DNA of 64,000 nucleotides, from positions 58,039-122,038 of the forward strand of contig CAYXZD010000013.1 of assembly GCA_964469565.1 (NCBI GenBank), in the 5' to 3' direction. The DNA is from GCA-2720975 sp964469565 (GTDB lineage: Bacteria; Planctomycetota; UBA1135; GCA-002686595). A model generated the notes under the pieces. The model saw nothing but the letters and a program-made list of their open reading frames with translations, was not told the origin of the DNA and made no database searches. Made by a program: the position numbers and the translations under genes. Of this stretch, positions 44,683 to 53,505 are shown piece by piece (position 1 is the first letter of the stretch; every line of letters starts with the position of its first letter).

Positions 44683-46584
44683 CTACTCGGCATACCCAAT
44701 CGCCTTGAGCTCTTCTAAAGCCTCTGGGGTGAGAGTCACCCGATCACCAGAACCCCAAAAGCGCGTGCTTGCTAGCATGCGAACGAACTCCTGAGTCGGT
44801 GCGACAGCGCCCAATATGGAGTCAACCTCGGTGGCATTCCGCTCCCCGGGATCGACATTCAATCCAAACAAGGATGCCTGAACAGAAATGCGGTCGTCTT
44901 GGGTCACGCCCTCGCTACCCGTAAAAACATCGTAGAGGAGTTCTCTCGACAACTCTGGCCTGTTGTCTTGGTCAGCTCCCCTGAATTCTGTGCGGTCATC
45001 CGTTGCTATCCAAACGCCTCCGATGTTGAGCCGGCCACCTTGTCCGTCATTGAGCAGGCGGCCACGGATTTCAAGCTCCAATTCGGCGCTGTCAGCATAC
45101 ACCTTGATCTTGATAGGGCTCAAAATGCCGTCATCATCCAGCACGCCCTTTACCTTCACTAGTCTCCCCTCAGCGACGTCTCCAATCTGCTGAGTGAGTG
45201 CGCCTTCTCCATAGAATACTGTTGAGCGGGACATGACTACGGGCACACCTGCAACCTCAAAGTGGCTTCCGTGGAGCTCCTGTACCTGAGCTTTGATCTC
45301 AAGCGGGTCCATCACGTCTTCACCTTCGTCTGGCTGAACTTTAAGTGCCGTCCATTCCTCGGCATCTGGGTCCAACTCAGCCTTCCAACGCAGTTTCGGA
45401 TCTAGATGCCGCAGGGTGGATGGCGCCTTCAGGCCTGCGCCTGGATTCAGCTCAACGACCAGCTTTCCATCCGATTGACGAAATGCTTGTTGGTAGTAGC
45501 TCTCATTGAGATGCTCAGCAAAAATCATGCGCTCCGAAGGTATGCGATCAAGCAAGTTTACGCCCATGACGTGCTCACCCGCATCGAGGTTTGCCGCCGC
45601 TGCAAGAGTCGGCATGACGTCCACCAAGCTACAGGCCTCATTCACAACACGACCTGCTTCACCCGGCAAATGCAGGATCCACGGGACTCTTAGGAGGTTC
45701 TCATAGAGTCCATGACCATGGCCGATTTTGCCGTGCTCCATGAACTCCTCACCATGGTCTGCGATCACACAGATGATTGTGTTGTCGGCAAGTCCCTCTC
45801 GCTCCAATGTCTCGATTAGCTGCCCAATCTGATCATCCACATAACGAATTGCACCGTCGTAGAGTGCGACGAGGGCCTCCACTTCCCCGGCCTCAAGTCT
45901 TACCTCGCCCTTATTGATAGCCTTCCGTAGGGTACGCCAATCCTTGCGTTGGAAACGCTGTGCTTGGTCTGCGTCCACATACTTGAATGCATACTCATGG
46001 GGGACCGGATAGGGCCAGTGGGCATCGAGAAAGTGAAGATAGAGGAAGAAAGGGCTTTCCTGCTGCCGGCTCTGCAGCCAATCCTGGGCCCGCCAGCGGA
46101 TTTCGCGTGCGTCACCCGGCTTGTCTTCATAAACCTCAAAGCCCTGTTCAAATCCTAGGCCCTTTCTCAGCTGTGCATTTCGAACAAACGCCGCAGTCTG
46201 GTAACCACCGGCTAAGAACACCTCTGCAATCGTGTGTGCATCTGCAGGTAATGCGTCGGTCGTTGTTTCTAGGCGACCCTTCGAATCTCCCAGGTAAGCT
46301 CCATGCTGAAGAGGGTACGTGCTGGTCAAATACGACGGCACCGAAGGCTTGGTCCATCCGGCTGTGGCGGATGTGTCATAGAAGACCGTTGAATTCCCTG
46401 CCAGAGCATCAAGCGTGGGGCTCGTATCTCTTGCATTGTACCCATAGCATCCAAGGTGATCGGCACGCAGTGTATCGATGCAGATGAACACTACGTTGGG
46501 TCGCTGGGATTCAGATGCAGACCCAGGCGAGCACGAACCCACGACAAGACCAGTAAGAACCAAGGCTGCGAAACTCCACCTCAT
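44683..46584 (-). CDS. Sulfatase-like lipoprotein (alkaline phosphatase superfamily) with DUF5666-like domain
   Basis: The N-terminus is a lipoprotein signal (ALVLTGLVVGSC). The catalytic domain begins NVVFICIDTLRADHLGCYGY and has the late metal site VIADHGEEFMEHGKIGHGHGLYE. The nucleophile region reads AGWTKPSVPSYLTS: the Cys-x-Pro-x-Arg motif needed for formylglycine is absent, so this is more likely a threonine- or serine-using phosphohydrolase or transferase than a true sulfatase. A DUF5666-like beta domain follows (LVKVKGVLDDDGILSPIKIKV, RGRLLNDGQGGRLNIGGVWI). A substrate in the cell envelope is likely. The gene overlaps the barrel gene by 4 bases. Confidence 0.85.
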   Translation of the reverse strand: MRWSFAALVLTGLVVGSCSPGSASESQRPNVVFICIDTLRADHLGCYGYNARDTSPTLDALAGNSTVFYDTSATAGWTKPSVPSYLTSTYPLQHGAYLGDSKGRLETTTDALPADAHTIAEVFLAGGYQTAAFVRNAQLRKGLGFEQGFEVYEDKPGDAREIRWRAQDWLQSRQQESPFFLYLHFLDAHWPYPVPHEYAFKYVDADQAQRFQRKDWRTLRKAINKGEVRLEAGEVEALVALYDGAIRYVDDQIGQLIETLEREGLADNTIICVIADHGEEFMEHGKIGHGHGLYENLLRVPWILHLPGEAGRVVNEACSLVDVMPTLAAAANLDAGEHVMGVNLLDRIPSERMIFAEHLNESYYQQAFRQSDGKLVVELNPGAGLKAPSTLRHLDPKLRWKAELDPDAEEWTALKVQPDEGEDVMDPLEIKAQVQELHGSHFEVAGVPVVMSRSTVFYGEGALTQQIGDVAEGRLVKVKGVLDDDGILSPIKIKVYADSAELELEIRGRLLNDGQGGRLNIGGVWIATDDRTEFRGADQDNRPELSRELLYDVFTGSEGVTQDDRISVQASLFGLNVDPGERNATEVDSILGAVAPTQEFVRMLASTRFWGSGDRVTLTPEALEELKAIGYAE

Positions 46585-48317
46585 AGCCGCACCCTCAATT
46601 GGACCCTGAGTAAGTAAACCGGGTCATCCCAATCAAAGGCCGAGCCGGGTTGAAACACTGCGCCCACCAATTCAAGTGATGTGTTTTCCAGGATTCTGTC
46701 GCCATAGATCAAATCAAGCTCCCAGCCGAGTTGGCGTTGAATGCCATTGGGTTTCCGATCCAGGTCTGCGTTGACTAGAAGCGGCGCCGCCACATCTTGG
46801 GCATAGCTGTGATACACCAGATCTAAGGAACGCTGCTTAGAAAACCTGTGGCCAATGCCCAGGGTCAGAATGCCCAGATTGGCCAGTTCAGGATCCAACA
46901 ATTCCCCATAGTACCGGAAAGAGGTTACACCACCGAATTTGTCGTTGTTGTCCTGCATGCCCGTTTGGCGAAACGTTTCATCCTTATAGTCCCCGGGTAC
47001 TGCATCACCGCTTCCAAAGGCATATCCCACACTGAGGTATGTGTCGTCGATGAAGTCGGGCCACCAAGTCGTTCCAACATCCATGCCAAAGGCCCGTAGA
47101 TCATCGTTGGCCCGGTAGCCAGTCAGCCCAGAAAACTCCGCCCATACCTCTTGATCTGGCAGCCACTCCCCAAGAGCGCGCAGACCATAGTGAAAAGGAT
47201 AATCCTTAGCCCCACGAGGGTCGCGACGATCGATAACGTATGCCGCTAAGAGGCGATCAACTTCTCCGTGGGACACATAAGCGATGAGGTTGTCTGTTGC
47301 CTCTTCAGTCTCGCTCGAATTGTTCAGAGTAGTGCTCGCTGAGAATTCTGCCCTCAGATCAGCCCTCTGGTAGTGCACCCTAGCGGCATCTAAGTTTTGG
47401 TCATATAGCCACTCTCGCTTCTCATCAAAATCTTGACGCCCCAACTGAAGGTCCCATCCAAACCCGCCTAAATCACGCCAATACCCATAGGCCTCTGAAA
47501 CCACACCCGAGGCCGCTATCTCACGGCCATCCTCCTGATCCGTACGCCAGCGCCGTGCCTGTCGAAAACCAAACAAGCCATAGAACGAGTCGCTCGGCCT
47601 GTAGACGGCCTCTAGACGCACAGAAAGGTCTTTGTCTCGCCGATCGGCGTCTGAATTGTGGTCTAAGTCGTAGTTGTCCTCGTGACGGCCCTTAAGGGTC
47701 AATCGTCCACTTAGGGTCAAATGTTCTCCGATGCGGTATCCCTCTCCGATGTAATCATCGTCGTCGCGAACGCGAACGGCCTCACCAAACACACGTAGGG
47801 GGGCGTGATCGTATTCTGAGAACGCGGCCTGCAGCTTGAGCGGAGCAGCCTTTGGGACCTTCACCGTATACTTCAGCAGTTTCAGCTCTAGGTCTGTTTC
47901 TGTTCGTCTGAGTTGGTCGATTCTCCCCTCAATCTGATCATACTTCGACCGATAAGGAACGATGGCCCGAGCGGAGAACTTGCTCTCGCCACGGTAGTAT
48001 CCCGAGACCTTGAACTGAGCCTGGTCGCTCTCCCAATCTAGATTCTCATGCAGCTTGGTTTTGTTTGAGATGTGGACCGACTGTCCCAAGACCTCGATCT
48101 TGTTTTCAGTGACTCGCACAGCCCTGCCAATTAGAGTGTGCTCAAGAACTGGATCGAGCAGTTCAAGCTTGACCGCTTGGAACACCCCGTCTTTTCCGAG
48201 GTGCCCCTTGACCCGAACCCAGTGGCCCACCTCAAGGTCGCCCGGTTCCTGAACATTCGCCGTACTTTGCTCACTCAGGATGCAGAGTACACCTAGGAAG
48301 ACTAAGAAGGCCCTCAT
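46581..48317 (-). CDS. Outer-membrane beta-barrel with DUF5666-like N-terminal domains (alginate-export-like)
   Basis: A signal peptide (MRAFLVFLGVLCILSEQSTA) is followed by DUF5666-like units (VGHWVRVKGHLGKDGVFQAVKLELL, IGRAVRVTENKIEVLG, VSGYYRGESKFSARAIV). A large barrel of about 380 residues then has amphipathic strands (GDRILENTSLELVGAVF, GFGWDLQLGRQDFDEKREWLYDQN) and ends YLLRVQLRVRL. The barrel resembles alginate-export (AlgE/DUF1302-like) porins, which pass polysaccharides through the outer membrane. It lies 1 base downstream of the APH gene and overlaps the sulfatase-like gene. It is probably the outer-membrane part of the glycan system; the exact substrate is unknown. Confidence 0.8.
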   Translation of the reverse strand: MRAFLVFLGVLCILSEQSTANVQEPGDLEVGHWVRVKGHLGKDGVFQAVKLELLDPVLEHTLIGRAVRVTENKIEVLGQSVHISNKTKLHENLDWESDQAQFKVSGYYRGESKFSARAIVPYRSKYDQIEGRIDQLRRTETDLELKLLKYTVKVPKAAPLKLQAAFSEYDHAPLRVFGEAVRVRDDDDYIGEGYRIGEHLTLSGRLTLKGRHEDNYDLDHNSDADRRDKDLSVRLEAVYRPSDSFYGLFGFRQARRWRTDQEDGREIAASGVVSEAYGYWRDLGGFGWDLQLGRQDFDEKREWLYDQNLDAARVHYQRADLRAEFSASTTLNNSSETEEATDNLIAYVSHGEVDRLLAAYVIDRRDPRGAKDYPFHYGLRALGEWLPDQEVWAEFSGLTGYRANDDLRAFGMDVGTTWWPDFIDDTYLSVGYAFGSGDAVPGDYKDETFRQTGMQDNNDKFGGVTSFRYYGELLDPELANLGILTLGIGHRFSKQRSLDLVYHSYAQDVAAPLLVNADLDRKPNGIQRQLGWELDLIYGDRILENTSLELVGAVFQPGSAFDWDDPVYLLRVQLRVRL

Positions 48318-48318
48318 T

Positions 48319-49398
48319 CTAGACCTCGCATGATGCTGCGCAGCACTCCCGTGCGTGCTGGATTAGAGTTGGGACGAGCTGTCGCCAACGGGGCCGGACG
48401 GAATAGACCACGGCAAGGCGCAGGTAGGTCGTTGCGCTATAGAATTGCAGCCTGCGTTGCCCCGGTACATCCGAAGGATTAACGAATTGGCCTACAAGTG
48501 CCTCTCGACATGCATCCGCGTCGTCCTGATTCACAGCACCGGAGTCCTGCATTACTCGCAATTGAAGGTGAGCAGCAAGGTTGGCGACGTCGAGCAGCGG
48601 ATCACCTACGCACATTAAATCAAAATCTAGAATGGCGAGGCTGTGTCCATCGAAAAGGAGCTGCCCATCGTGCAAGTCTCTGTGCAAAAAAGCTGTTGGC
48701 CCAACGGGCAATTCATTCCCCGCCACCCCTATGCGTTCGAAAACCGGCCGCCAGTCGGGGTGTGTTGGGGTGAGCCTCTGCGTTCTCCGCTCCATCGTTG
48801 ACAAGACTTTGAGCTCGTCGTGATAGCCATGGAATAACAGGCCTGCGCAAGAGGTCTTCTCCTGCATGATGGCCAGGTTCGCTCCAAGCTTGGAAAAGAC
48901 CGGCGCATGCTCCCGAAGAATCCTCAGCGGCTCGCCAGGCAATAGCTTCATTCGATAAGCCCGGAGTTCTGGCAGGAGATCAAGGCAGCGCGGAAAGATC
49001 ATCCCATCACAGGCTGCTTGCACTGCCACTAACCTCTCGAGATCTACGCCAGATTGATAACCTCGCTTGCTTCGAAATCCCTTCAGGATAGTAGGCTTCG
49101 AGCCGCTCTTGTCTAGAAGCGCCACTCGCCGCCCGGGGCGCCATGCAAGTACCTCGACCTCGCCGCGCCGCACCTCCTGCATTTCGGACAACAGCGGAAT
49201 GGACTGATCATCGAAAGGGAAGCACTCCGCCACCCCATCATCGTGATACTGAAACCACCTCGGACCTGCGGGCCCCTCTGCAAAAAGAGTCAGGCCGCCA
49301 TCCTTGCGCGCCACAACCCTCTCAATTCTCGCAGCGGGAGAGCTAGAATCCAGGTGCAGCTGAACCGCACCTAGAGCTCTATCTAGAAAACTCGTCAT
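48319..49398 (-). CDS. APH-fold phosphotransferase (second of a pair)
   Basis: The 359-residue protein from ATG 49398 overlaps the first APH gene by 4 bases (ATGA). A longer frame from 49446 is less likely. The catalytic loop is FLHRDLHDGQLLF and the metal loop LAILDFDLMCVGDPLLDVANL, matching aminoglycoside phosphotransferase/choline kinase-type small-molecule kinases, with Gln replacing the usual Asn in HxDxxxxN. Such enzymes in surface-glycan operons usually phosphorylate sugars, lipids or amino alcohols. There is no reason to infer antibiotic resistance. Confidence 0.85.
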   Translation of the reverse strand: MTSFLDRALGAVQLHLDSSSPAARIERVVARKDGGLTLFAEGPAGPRWFQYHDDGVAECFPFDDQSIPLLSEMQEVRRGEVEVLAWRPGRRVALLDKSGSKPTILKGFRSKRGYQSGVDLERLVAVQAACDGMIFPRCLDLLPELRAYRMKLLPGEPLRILREHAPVFSKLGANLAIMQEKTSCAGLLFHGYHDELKVLSTMERRTQRLTPTHPDWRPVFERIGVAGNELPVGPTAFLHRDLHDGQLLFDGHSLAILDFDLMCVGDPLLDVANLAAHLQLRVMQDSGAVNQDDADACREALVGQFVNPSDVPGQRRLQFYSATTYLRLAVVYSVRPRWRQLVPTLIQHARECCAASCEV

Positions 49399-50684
49399 GC
49401 GCGACCCTCGCTTTGCTTCATCAAAACCACAGCTTGCTGCATGCAAGCGCGCGCCTTCTCTACTCCACCGACTTGCAATCGGCGCAGACTTGCCGTAGCT
49501 CGTGCCTGAAGTGCAAAAGCAGTGTGACGCATGAGAGCAGGCACAGAGAGGGTACGACCCCCGGCTTCATGGTAGCCACCAAGGAGTTCGCTGTGTGCCT
49601 GGTCAAAACCACAAGCCGAATCAGCAGCCATGACATCCGCAACCCAGCTGGCTAAATCTTCCAGTGGATCGCCGATGCTCAGGCCGTCTAAGTCGAGCAA
49701 GCAGAGTCCGCCGTTTTCGGTGTGCATGACTTGATCGGGGTGAAAGTCTCCATGGATCCAGCACGCGTCCCTCGGCGCCGGTGGAGGGGGTAAGACCTCA
49801 TAGCGAGCGAGTCGAGCATCGACGGCCAGTAACGCCGCAACATCCGAAGGACTCTGAGCCCTGCTCTCTACAATGCCAGCAGGCAGACTATGAAGCCGAG
49901 CGATGAGGCCTCCAGCCTGGGCGGGGCTGGAGAAATCAGAGTGACCCCAGGGGAGGCCGGGTACGAATTCCTCAACGATGATCCCTGTTAGAAGCTCATG
50001 CCCGAGGAGGCGCGGCACGAGGTTTCCACTATCAGCGGCTTGAAGGGACTCGCGCGCGCGTGCCGAATGCGACGCCTCGCGAGTACTCAATACCCGCAAG
50101 ATTACGGATTGATGCCTTGGCTTGGGCGCGGGCCGGTGCAACTTAGCCGTGAACTTGGCAACGACTCTGCGTTCGGGTTTGTAGCGCAGCAATTCGCATG
50201 TCGACAGACTCGCCTTGATTCTCCACGGCTCCACCACTGACAAGCTCTCCAGCAAGCGCGCCGTCCGTGGCACATCCATGACTCGTGCAGCGCCATCCAG
50301 GGACCGATCTGCAGGAAAGGTCCACAGCAGGGAGTTCTCGCTATCGATGAACTCTGAAGCCCGCATGTGAGGATCATGATAATGCCGCCCAACCGTACGG
50401 TGTTTCTGGGCCTTTACGCGGCCATCTGCGCCTGCGTATCGGCGCATCACTACAATCCGCTTTGAACCATCCTCCAGAGTGATACGCCAGGTACCTACAC
50501 AAGAGATGCCAGGCTTCCATCGGGCATGCTCAATACTCACTGACTCCACCCGGGGAGCACCTGCTATGAGTAGGTGAGCGTTGACCAAGCCCGCAAGCTC
50601 ATCGGAGTCAGGCAGACATAGTGCCGCGTCGCTCAGGGCAGATGGGAGTCTGAGATCACGTTTGTATTGGCGCAGGCCCGTCAT
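49395..50684 (-). CDS. APH-fold phosphotransferase (first of a pair)
   Basis: The 429-residue protein has an N-terminal lobe (ISCVGTWRITLEDGSKRIVVMRR) and a C-terminal catalytic part with CWIHGDFHPDQVMHTENG and LCLLDLDGLSIGDPLEDLASW. As in its neighbour, the loop has Gln in place of Asn. The two kinases are only distantly similar outside these loops, which suggests different substrates or an old duplication. It overlaps the ABC transporter gene upstream by 4 bases and the second kinase downstream by 4 bases, so all are probably made together. Confidence 0.85.
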   Translation of the reverse strand: MTGLRQYKRDLRLPSALSDAALCLPDSDELAGLVNAHLLIAGAPRVESVSIEHARWKPGISCVGTWRITLEDGSKRIVVMRRYAGADGRVKAQKHRTVGRHYHDPHMRASEFIDSENSLLWTFPADRSLDGAARVMDVPRTARLLESLSVVEPWRIKASLSTCELLRYKPERRVVAKFTAKLHRPAPKPRHQSVILRVLSTREASHSARARESLQAADSGNLVPRLLGHELLTGIIVEEFVPGLPWGHSDFSSPAQAGGLIARLHSLPAGIVESRAQSPSDVAALLAVDARLARYEVLPPPPAPRDACWIHGDFHPDQVMHTENGGLCLLDLDGLSIGDPLEDLASWVADVMAADSACGFDQAHSELLGGYHEAGGRTLSVPALMRHTAFALQARATASLRRLQVGGVEKARACMQQAVVLMKQSEGRA

Positions 50685-52453
50685 CGAGAACCTCCAGAGT
50701 CACCCGAGCAGAGGGCTGCATAGCCTCGGTGGTTCTTGAGCAAGCATGAATGCTCGCCGCTGACTTGCACTCGGCCCTCACTGAGAAAATGAACTTGGTC
50801 AAACTCTCGTAAGCGATCAATCTCATGGGTGACCGCAAGCACTACATGATCTCTCGAATATGCTCGAAGCGTGTTTGCCACGTGGTCAGCAGATGCCCGG
50901 TCAAGGCCCGAAAAGGGCTCGTCAACAATCAACACCGGTGCCCTACGTAACAGAGCTCTCGCCAAACACAGCCGCTTGCGTTCTCCTCCTGAGAATCCTG
51001 AGCCCGCTGAGCCAAGAATGGAATCTAGACCCTCTTGTCGGTCAGTCACCACATCAAGAGCCCCAACGGATTCAAGAGCCATCATGAGCTCCTCGTCTGT
51101 CGCGTCCAACCGACCCAAGAGTAGGTTTTCGCGAACCGACTCGCCGAAGAGTATCGTTCCCTGAGTGCTCAGCGCGTAGCGGCTACGAAGTTTATCCAGG
51201 TCAAAGCGTTTCAAGTCCAAGCCGTCTAGCTTCACGCACCCTTCATCTGGATCCATCAAACGTAGGGCCAGACCCGCCAGTGTAGATTTGCCCGCTCCGC
51301 TCGCTCCAAACAGTGCCGTCAACTGTCCCTTTTGAACTCTCAGGGATGCCCCATTGAGGGCAGCTTGATCCTCATAGGAGTAATGCACCTCCTCAAAGGC
51401 TAGGACGCTGGGCTGCTCGGGCGGAGATTCCGTTCCTGCTGTCTCGCGTACGCCCTGGTCTTCATTCAGGACTTTTAGAATTCGCTCTCCGCAGGCCGTA
51501 CCCTTGGCAACTTTGATCGAGTGTTTCGCGCTGGAGCGAATCGGCTTGGAGACACTACGTACATAAGAGAGGAAAACCAGAAAATCACCCAAGCTCAGGT
51601 GACCTCCATCGACGCGCCAGGCTCCGAGAACCAGAGTCAGGGCGAATCCGAAGCCGAGTGAACTCTCTACAGTCCCGCTCAAGCGTGCCGCCGCCCTCGC
51701 TGCTTTCATGCCTGCACGCGCACTGCGGCGGTTGCTCCGGGCAAAGCGGCGTACGGTCTCTCTGGATTGACCAAGGGCCTGGATTACAGCTGCCGACTCG
51801 ATGGCTTCATGCAAGAAGTCAGCCATGGCTCCTTCCTTCCTACGCTGTTTGCGAACTGCAATGGTCACAGCGCGGGACATCAACGCTACGGCTAGCGCCA
51901 ACACGGGCAGCAAGCAGACGATTACCCCTGCGAGCACCGGGTCCACCTTGAACATGACGACCGCTGTTCCCACAACAAGCAGGGATCGAGTCACCAGCAT
52001 CATGGATGAGTCCACCAGCATGGTGCGCAGCATGGGCACATCCCCCATCAGGCGCACGAGCAAGTCACCAGCCTTATTCTGTCGATGGAAGCGCGGCGAG
52101 AGTTCAGCCAAGTGACTGTAAATACGAAGTCTCACACTACGAGTGACCCCATGCCCGGCCTCGGTGATCTTCAGTGTCTTGACGTATTCAAGAAACGCAC
52201 GGAGAACCGAAATCGATAATGCTGCGAGGCCGCAATAGAGGAATACACGCTCAGTGCTCAAGTCCGTCTGTGCTTCGGGCGCAAGCCCATAGTCCACGAT
52301 GAACTTGAGCGGCCAGGGCTTCAGTATCTCCAGGCTGGCCGCCATCAGAGCGAGCAGACCTGCAAGTACGAGCTTGCCGCGATGCTCTTTCAATTGCGGG
52401 ACAAACTCTCGCCCCACGTGCACCGCTTCAAACAGCTTTGAGAGTGACTTCAC
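50681..52453 (-). CDS. ABC exporter, fused transmembrane and ATPase domains
   Basis: The 590-residue protein has a type IV exporter membrane domain in the first 320 residues (ALMAASLEILKPWPLKFIVDYGL, VVGTAVVMFKVDPVLAGVIVCLLPVLALAVAL). The ATPase has Walker A LFGASGAGKSTLAGLAL, signature SGFSGGERKRLCLARALL, Walker B VLIVDEPFSG and a switch histidine (AVTHE). It is a half-transporter of the MsbA type that would work as a homodimer. In this operon, with two glycosyltransferases upstream and kinases downstream, it is a good candidate to flip a glycolipid or export a small glycoconjugate across the inner membrane. Confidence 0.92.
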   Translation of the reverse strand: MKSLSKLFEAVHVGREFVPQLKEHRGKLVLAGLLALMAASLEILKPWPLKFIVDYGLAPEAQTDLSTERVFLYCGLAALSISVLRAFLEYVKTLKITEAGHGVTRSVRLRIYSHLAELSPRFHRQNKAGDLLVRLMGDVPMLRTMLVDSSMMLVTRSLLVVGTAVVMFKVDPVLAGVIVCLLPVLALAVALMSRAVTIAVRKQRRKEGAMADFLHEAIESAAVIQALGQSRETVRRFARSNRRSARAGMKAARAAARLSGTVESSLGFGFALTLVLGAWRVDGGHLSLGDFLVFLSYVRSVSKPIRSSAKHSIKVAKGTACGERILKVLNEDQGVRETAGTESPPEQPSVLAFEEVHYSYEDQAALNGASLRVQKGQLTALFGASGAGKSTLAGLALRLMDPDEGCVKLDGLDLKRFDLDKLRSRYALSTQGTILFGESVRENLLLGRLDATDEELMMALESVGALDVVTDRQEGLDSILGSAGSGFSGGERKRLCLARALLRRAPVLIVDEPFSGLDRASADHVANTLRAYSRDHVVLAVTHEIDRLREFDQVHFLSEGRVQVSGEHSCLLKNHRGYAALCSGDSGGSR

Positions 52454-53505
52454 AGGGCCACCCCGAGCGCGCGTTCAAGGGTTCGCTTGGTGATTGCCAA
52501 CCATTGACTCCTCGCCGCGACAGCTTGAGCCCGTTTGCCTAGGGATTCGCGTAACTCTGGTTTGTCGATGAGGCTTTCGAGCGCCGCCAGGAGAGCAGAT
52601 TCATCGCCCACCGGATAGACCACCCCCCCATCGCCCACGTCTGCTCGCAGGTCCCCGAGGTCAGGCACCAGGGGAACCGCACCTGCGGCCATGGCTTCCT
52701 TCAGCTTCAAAGGTGAAAAGTAATCATCATGGGGCGCATACGTCAGCGGCAATGCATCAAAGCAAGCTACCCAACGACCCACGTTCTCGTGGGCAACCCA
52801 GGGCACATGGGTAAACCTATCCGTGGATAGACTAGCCGCCAGGACCTTCTCATAGTCCCCTTGGCCCACCGTCAAGACATGAATGTTCTTTCCAAGCTCA
52901 AGGAGGCGGGCGGCCACACTTACAAGCATCTCCAGATTGTGCCAAGGACGCAGGCGCCCGTGAGCCCCCAGAATAAACGCCCCACGCCACGGGCAATCTT
53001 CAGTGCTCAATTCACTTCGGCGCTTGGGATTGAAACTGCGCAAGTCCACGCCATTCGCCTCAACCACTACCCGCCCCGGGGCCGCCCCGGCTTCAACAGC
53101 AAACTCAGCCACCCTATTGGAGACCGCTACAATCAGTTTTGCGTTTTCTAAGACCCTGGCTTCTTCAACTTGATCGGAAGTCCGTGCTGCACCGCCTCTG
53201 TAGCGACTAGCCTCGGCCCTCAACGGCGCATTTACTTCCAGTACATGCGCGATCCCATGCTCGCGGGAAAAGTCACTCACGCAGGTTGCGCCAAGGGAAT
53301 AGCGCTCATAGAGCATGTCTAGGGGAGTTGATTCATGCAGGCTCTGGAGTCTAGAACGCACCTGATCGGCATCGGAGTCGTCCACCTCAATCACTTCAGC
53401 ACCGAGCTCGCGCATGCTCGCTCTAATGGCCCGCAAGTGAACGGCCGCCCCCTTCTTCCTGTTCGGGCCCACGCCGCGATCCATGCATACATGGGCGATT
53501 CTCAT
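52450..53505 (-). CDS. GT4-family glycosyltransferase (second)
   Basis: The 351-residue protein starts MRIAHVCMDRGVGPNRKKGAAVHLRAIR, the N-terminal Rossmann half. It has VVVEANGVDLRSFNPKRR, FILGAHGRLRPWHNLEMLVSVAARL and, in the nucleotide-binding half, DYFSPLKLKEAMAAGAVPLV, the E-x(7)-E-like region of GT-B retaining enzymes. The donor and acceptor sugars cannot be read from the sequence. It overlaps the first GT4 gene and the ABC exporter by 4 bases each. Confidence 0.9.
   Translation of the reverse strand: MRIAHVCMDRGVGPNRKKGAAVHLRAIRASMRELGAEVIEVDDSDADQVRSRLQSLHESTPLDMLYERYSLGATCVSDFSREHGIAHVLEVNAPLRAEASRYRGGAARTSDQVEEARVLENAKLIVAVSNRVAEFAVEAGAAPGRVVVEANGVDLRSFNPKRRSELSTEDCPWRGAFILGAHGRLRPWHNLEMLVSVAARLLELGKNIHVLTVGQGDYEKVLAASLSTDRFTHVPWVAHENVGRWVACFDALPLTYAPHDDYFSPLKLKEAMAAGAVPLVPDLGDLRADVGDGGVVYPVGDESALLAALESLIDKPELRESLGKRAQAVAARSQWLAITKRTLERALGVAL

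Noticed and set aside
48319..50684. Antibiotic-resistance kinases
   Set aside because: The APH fold is shared by many sugar and lipid kinases, and the setting is a glycan export operon; nothing points to aminoglycosides.
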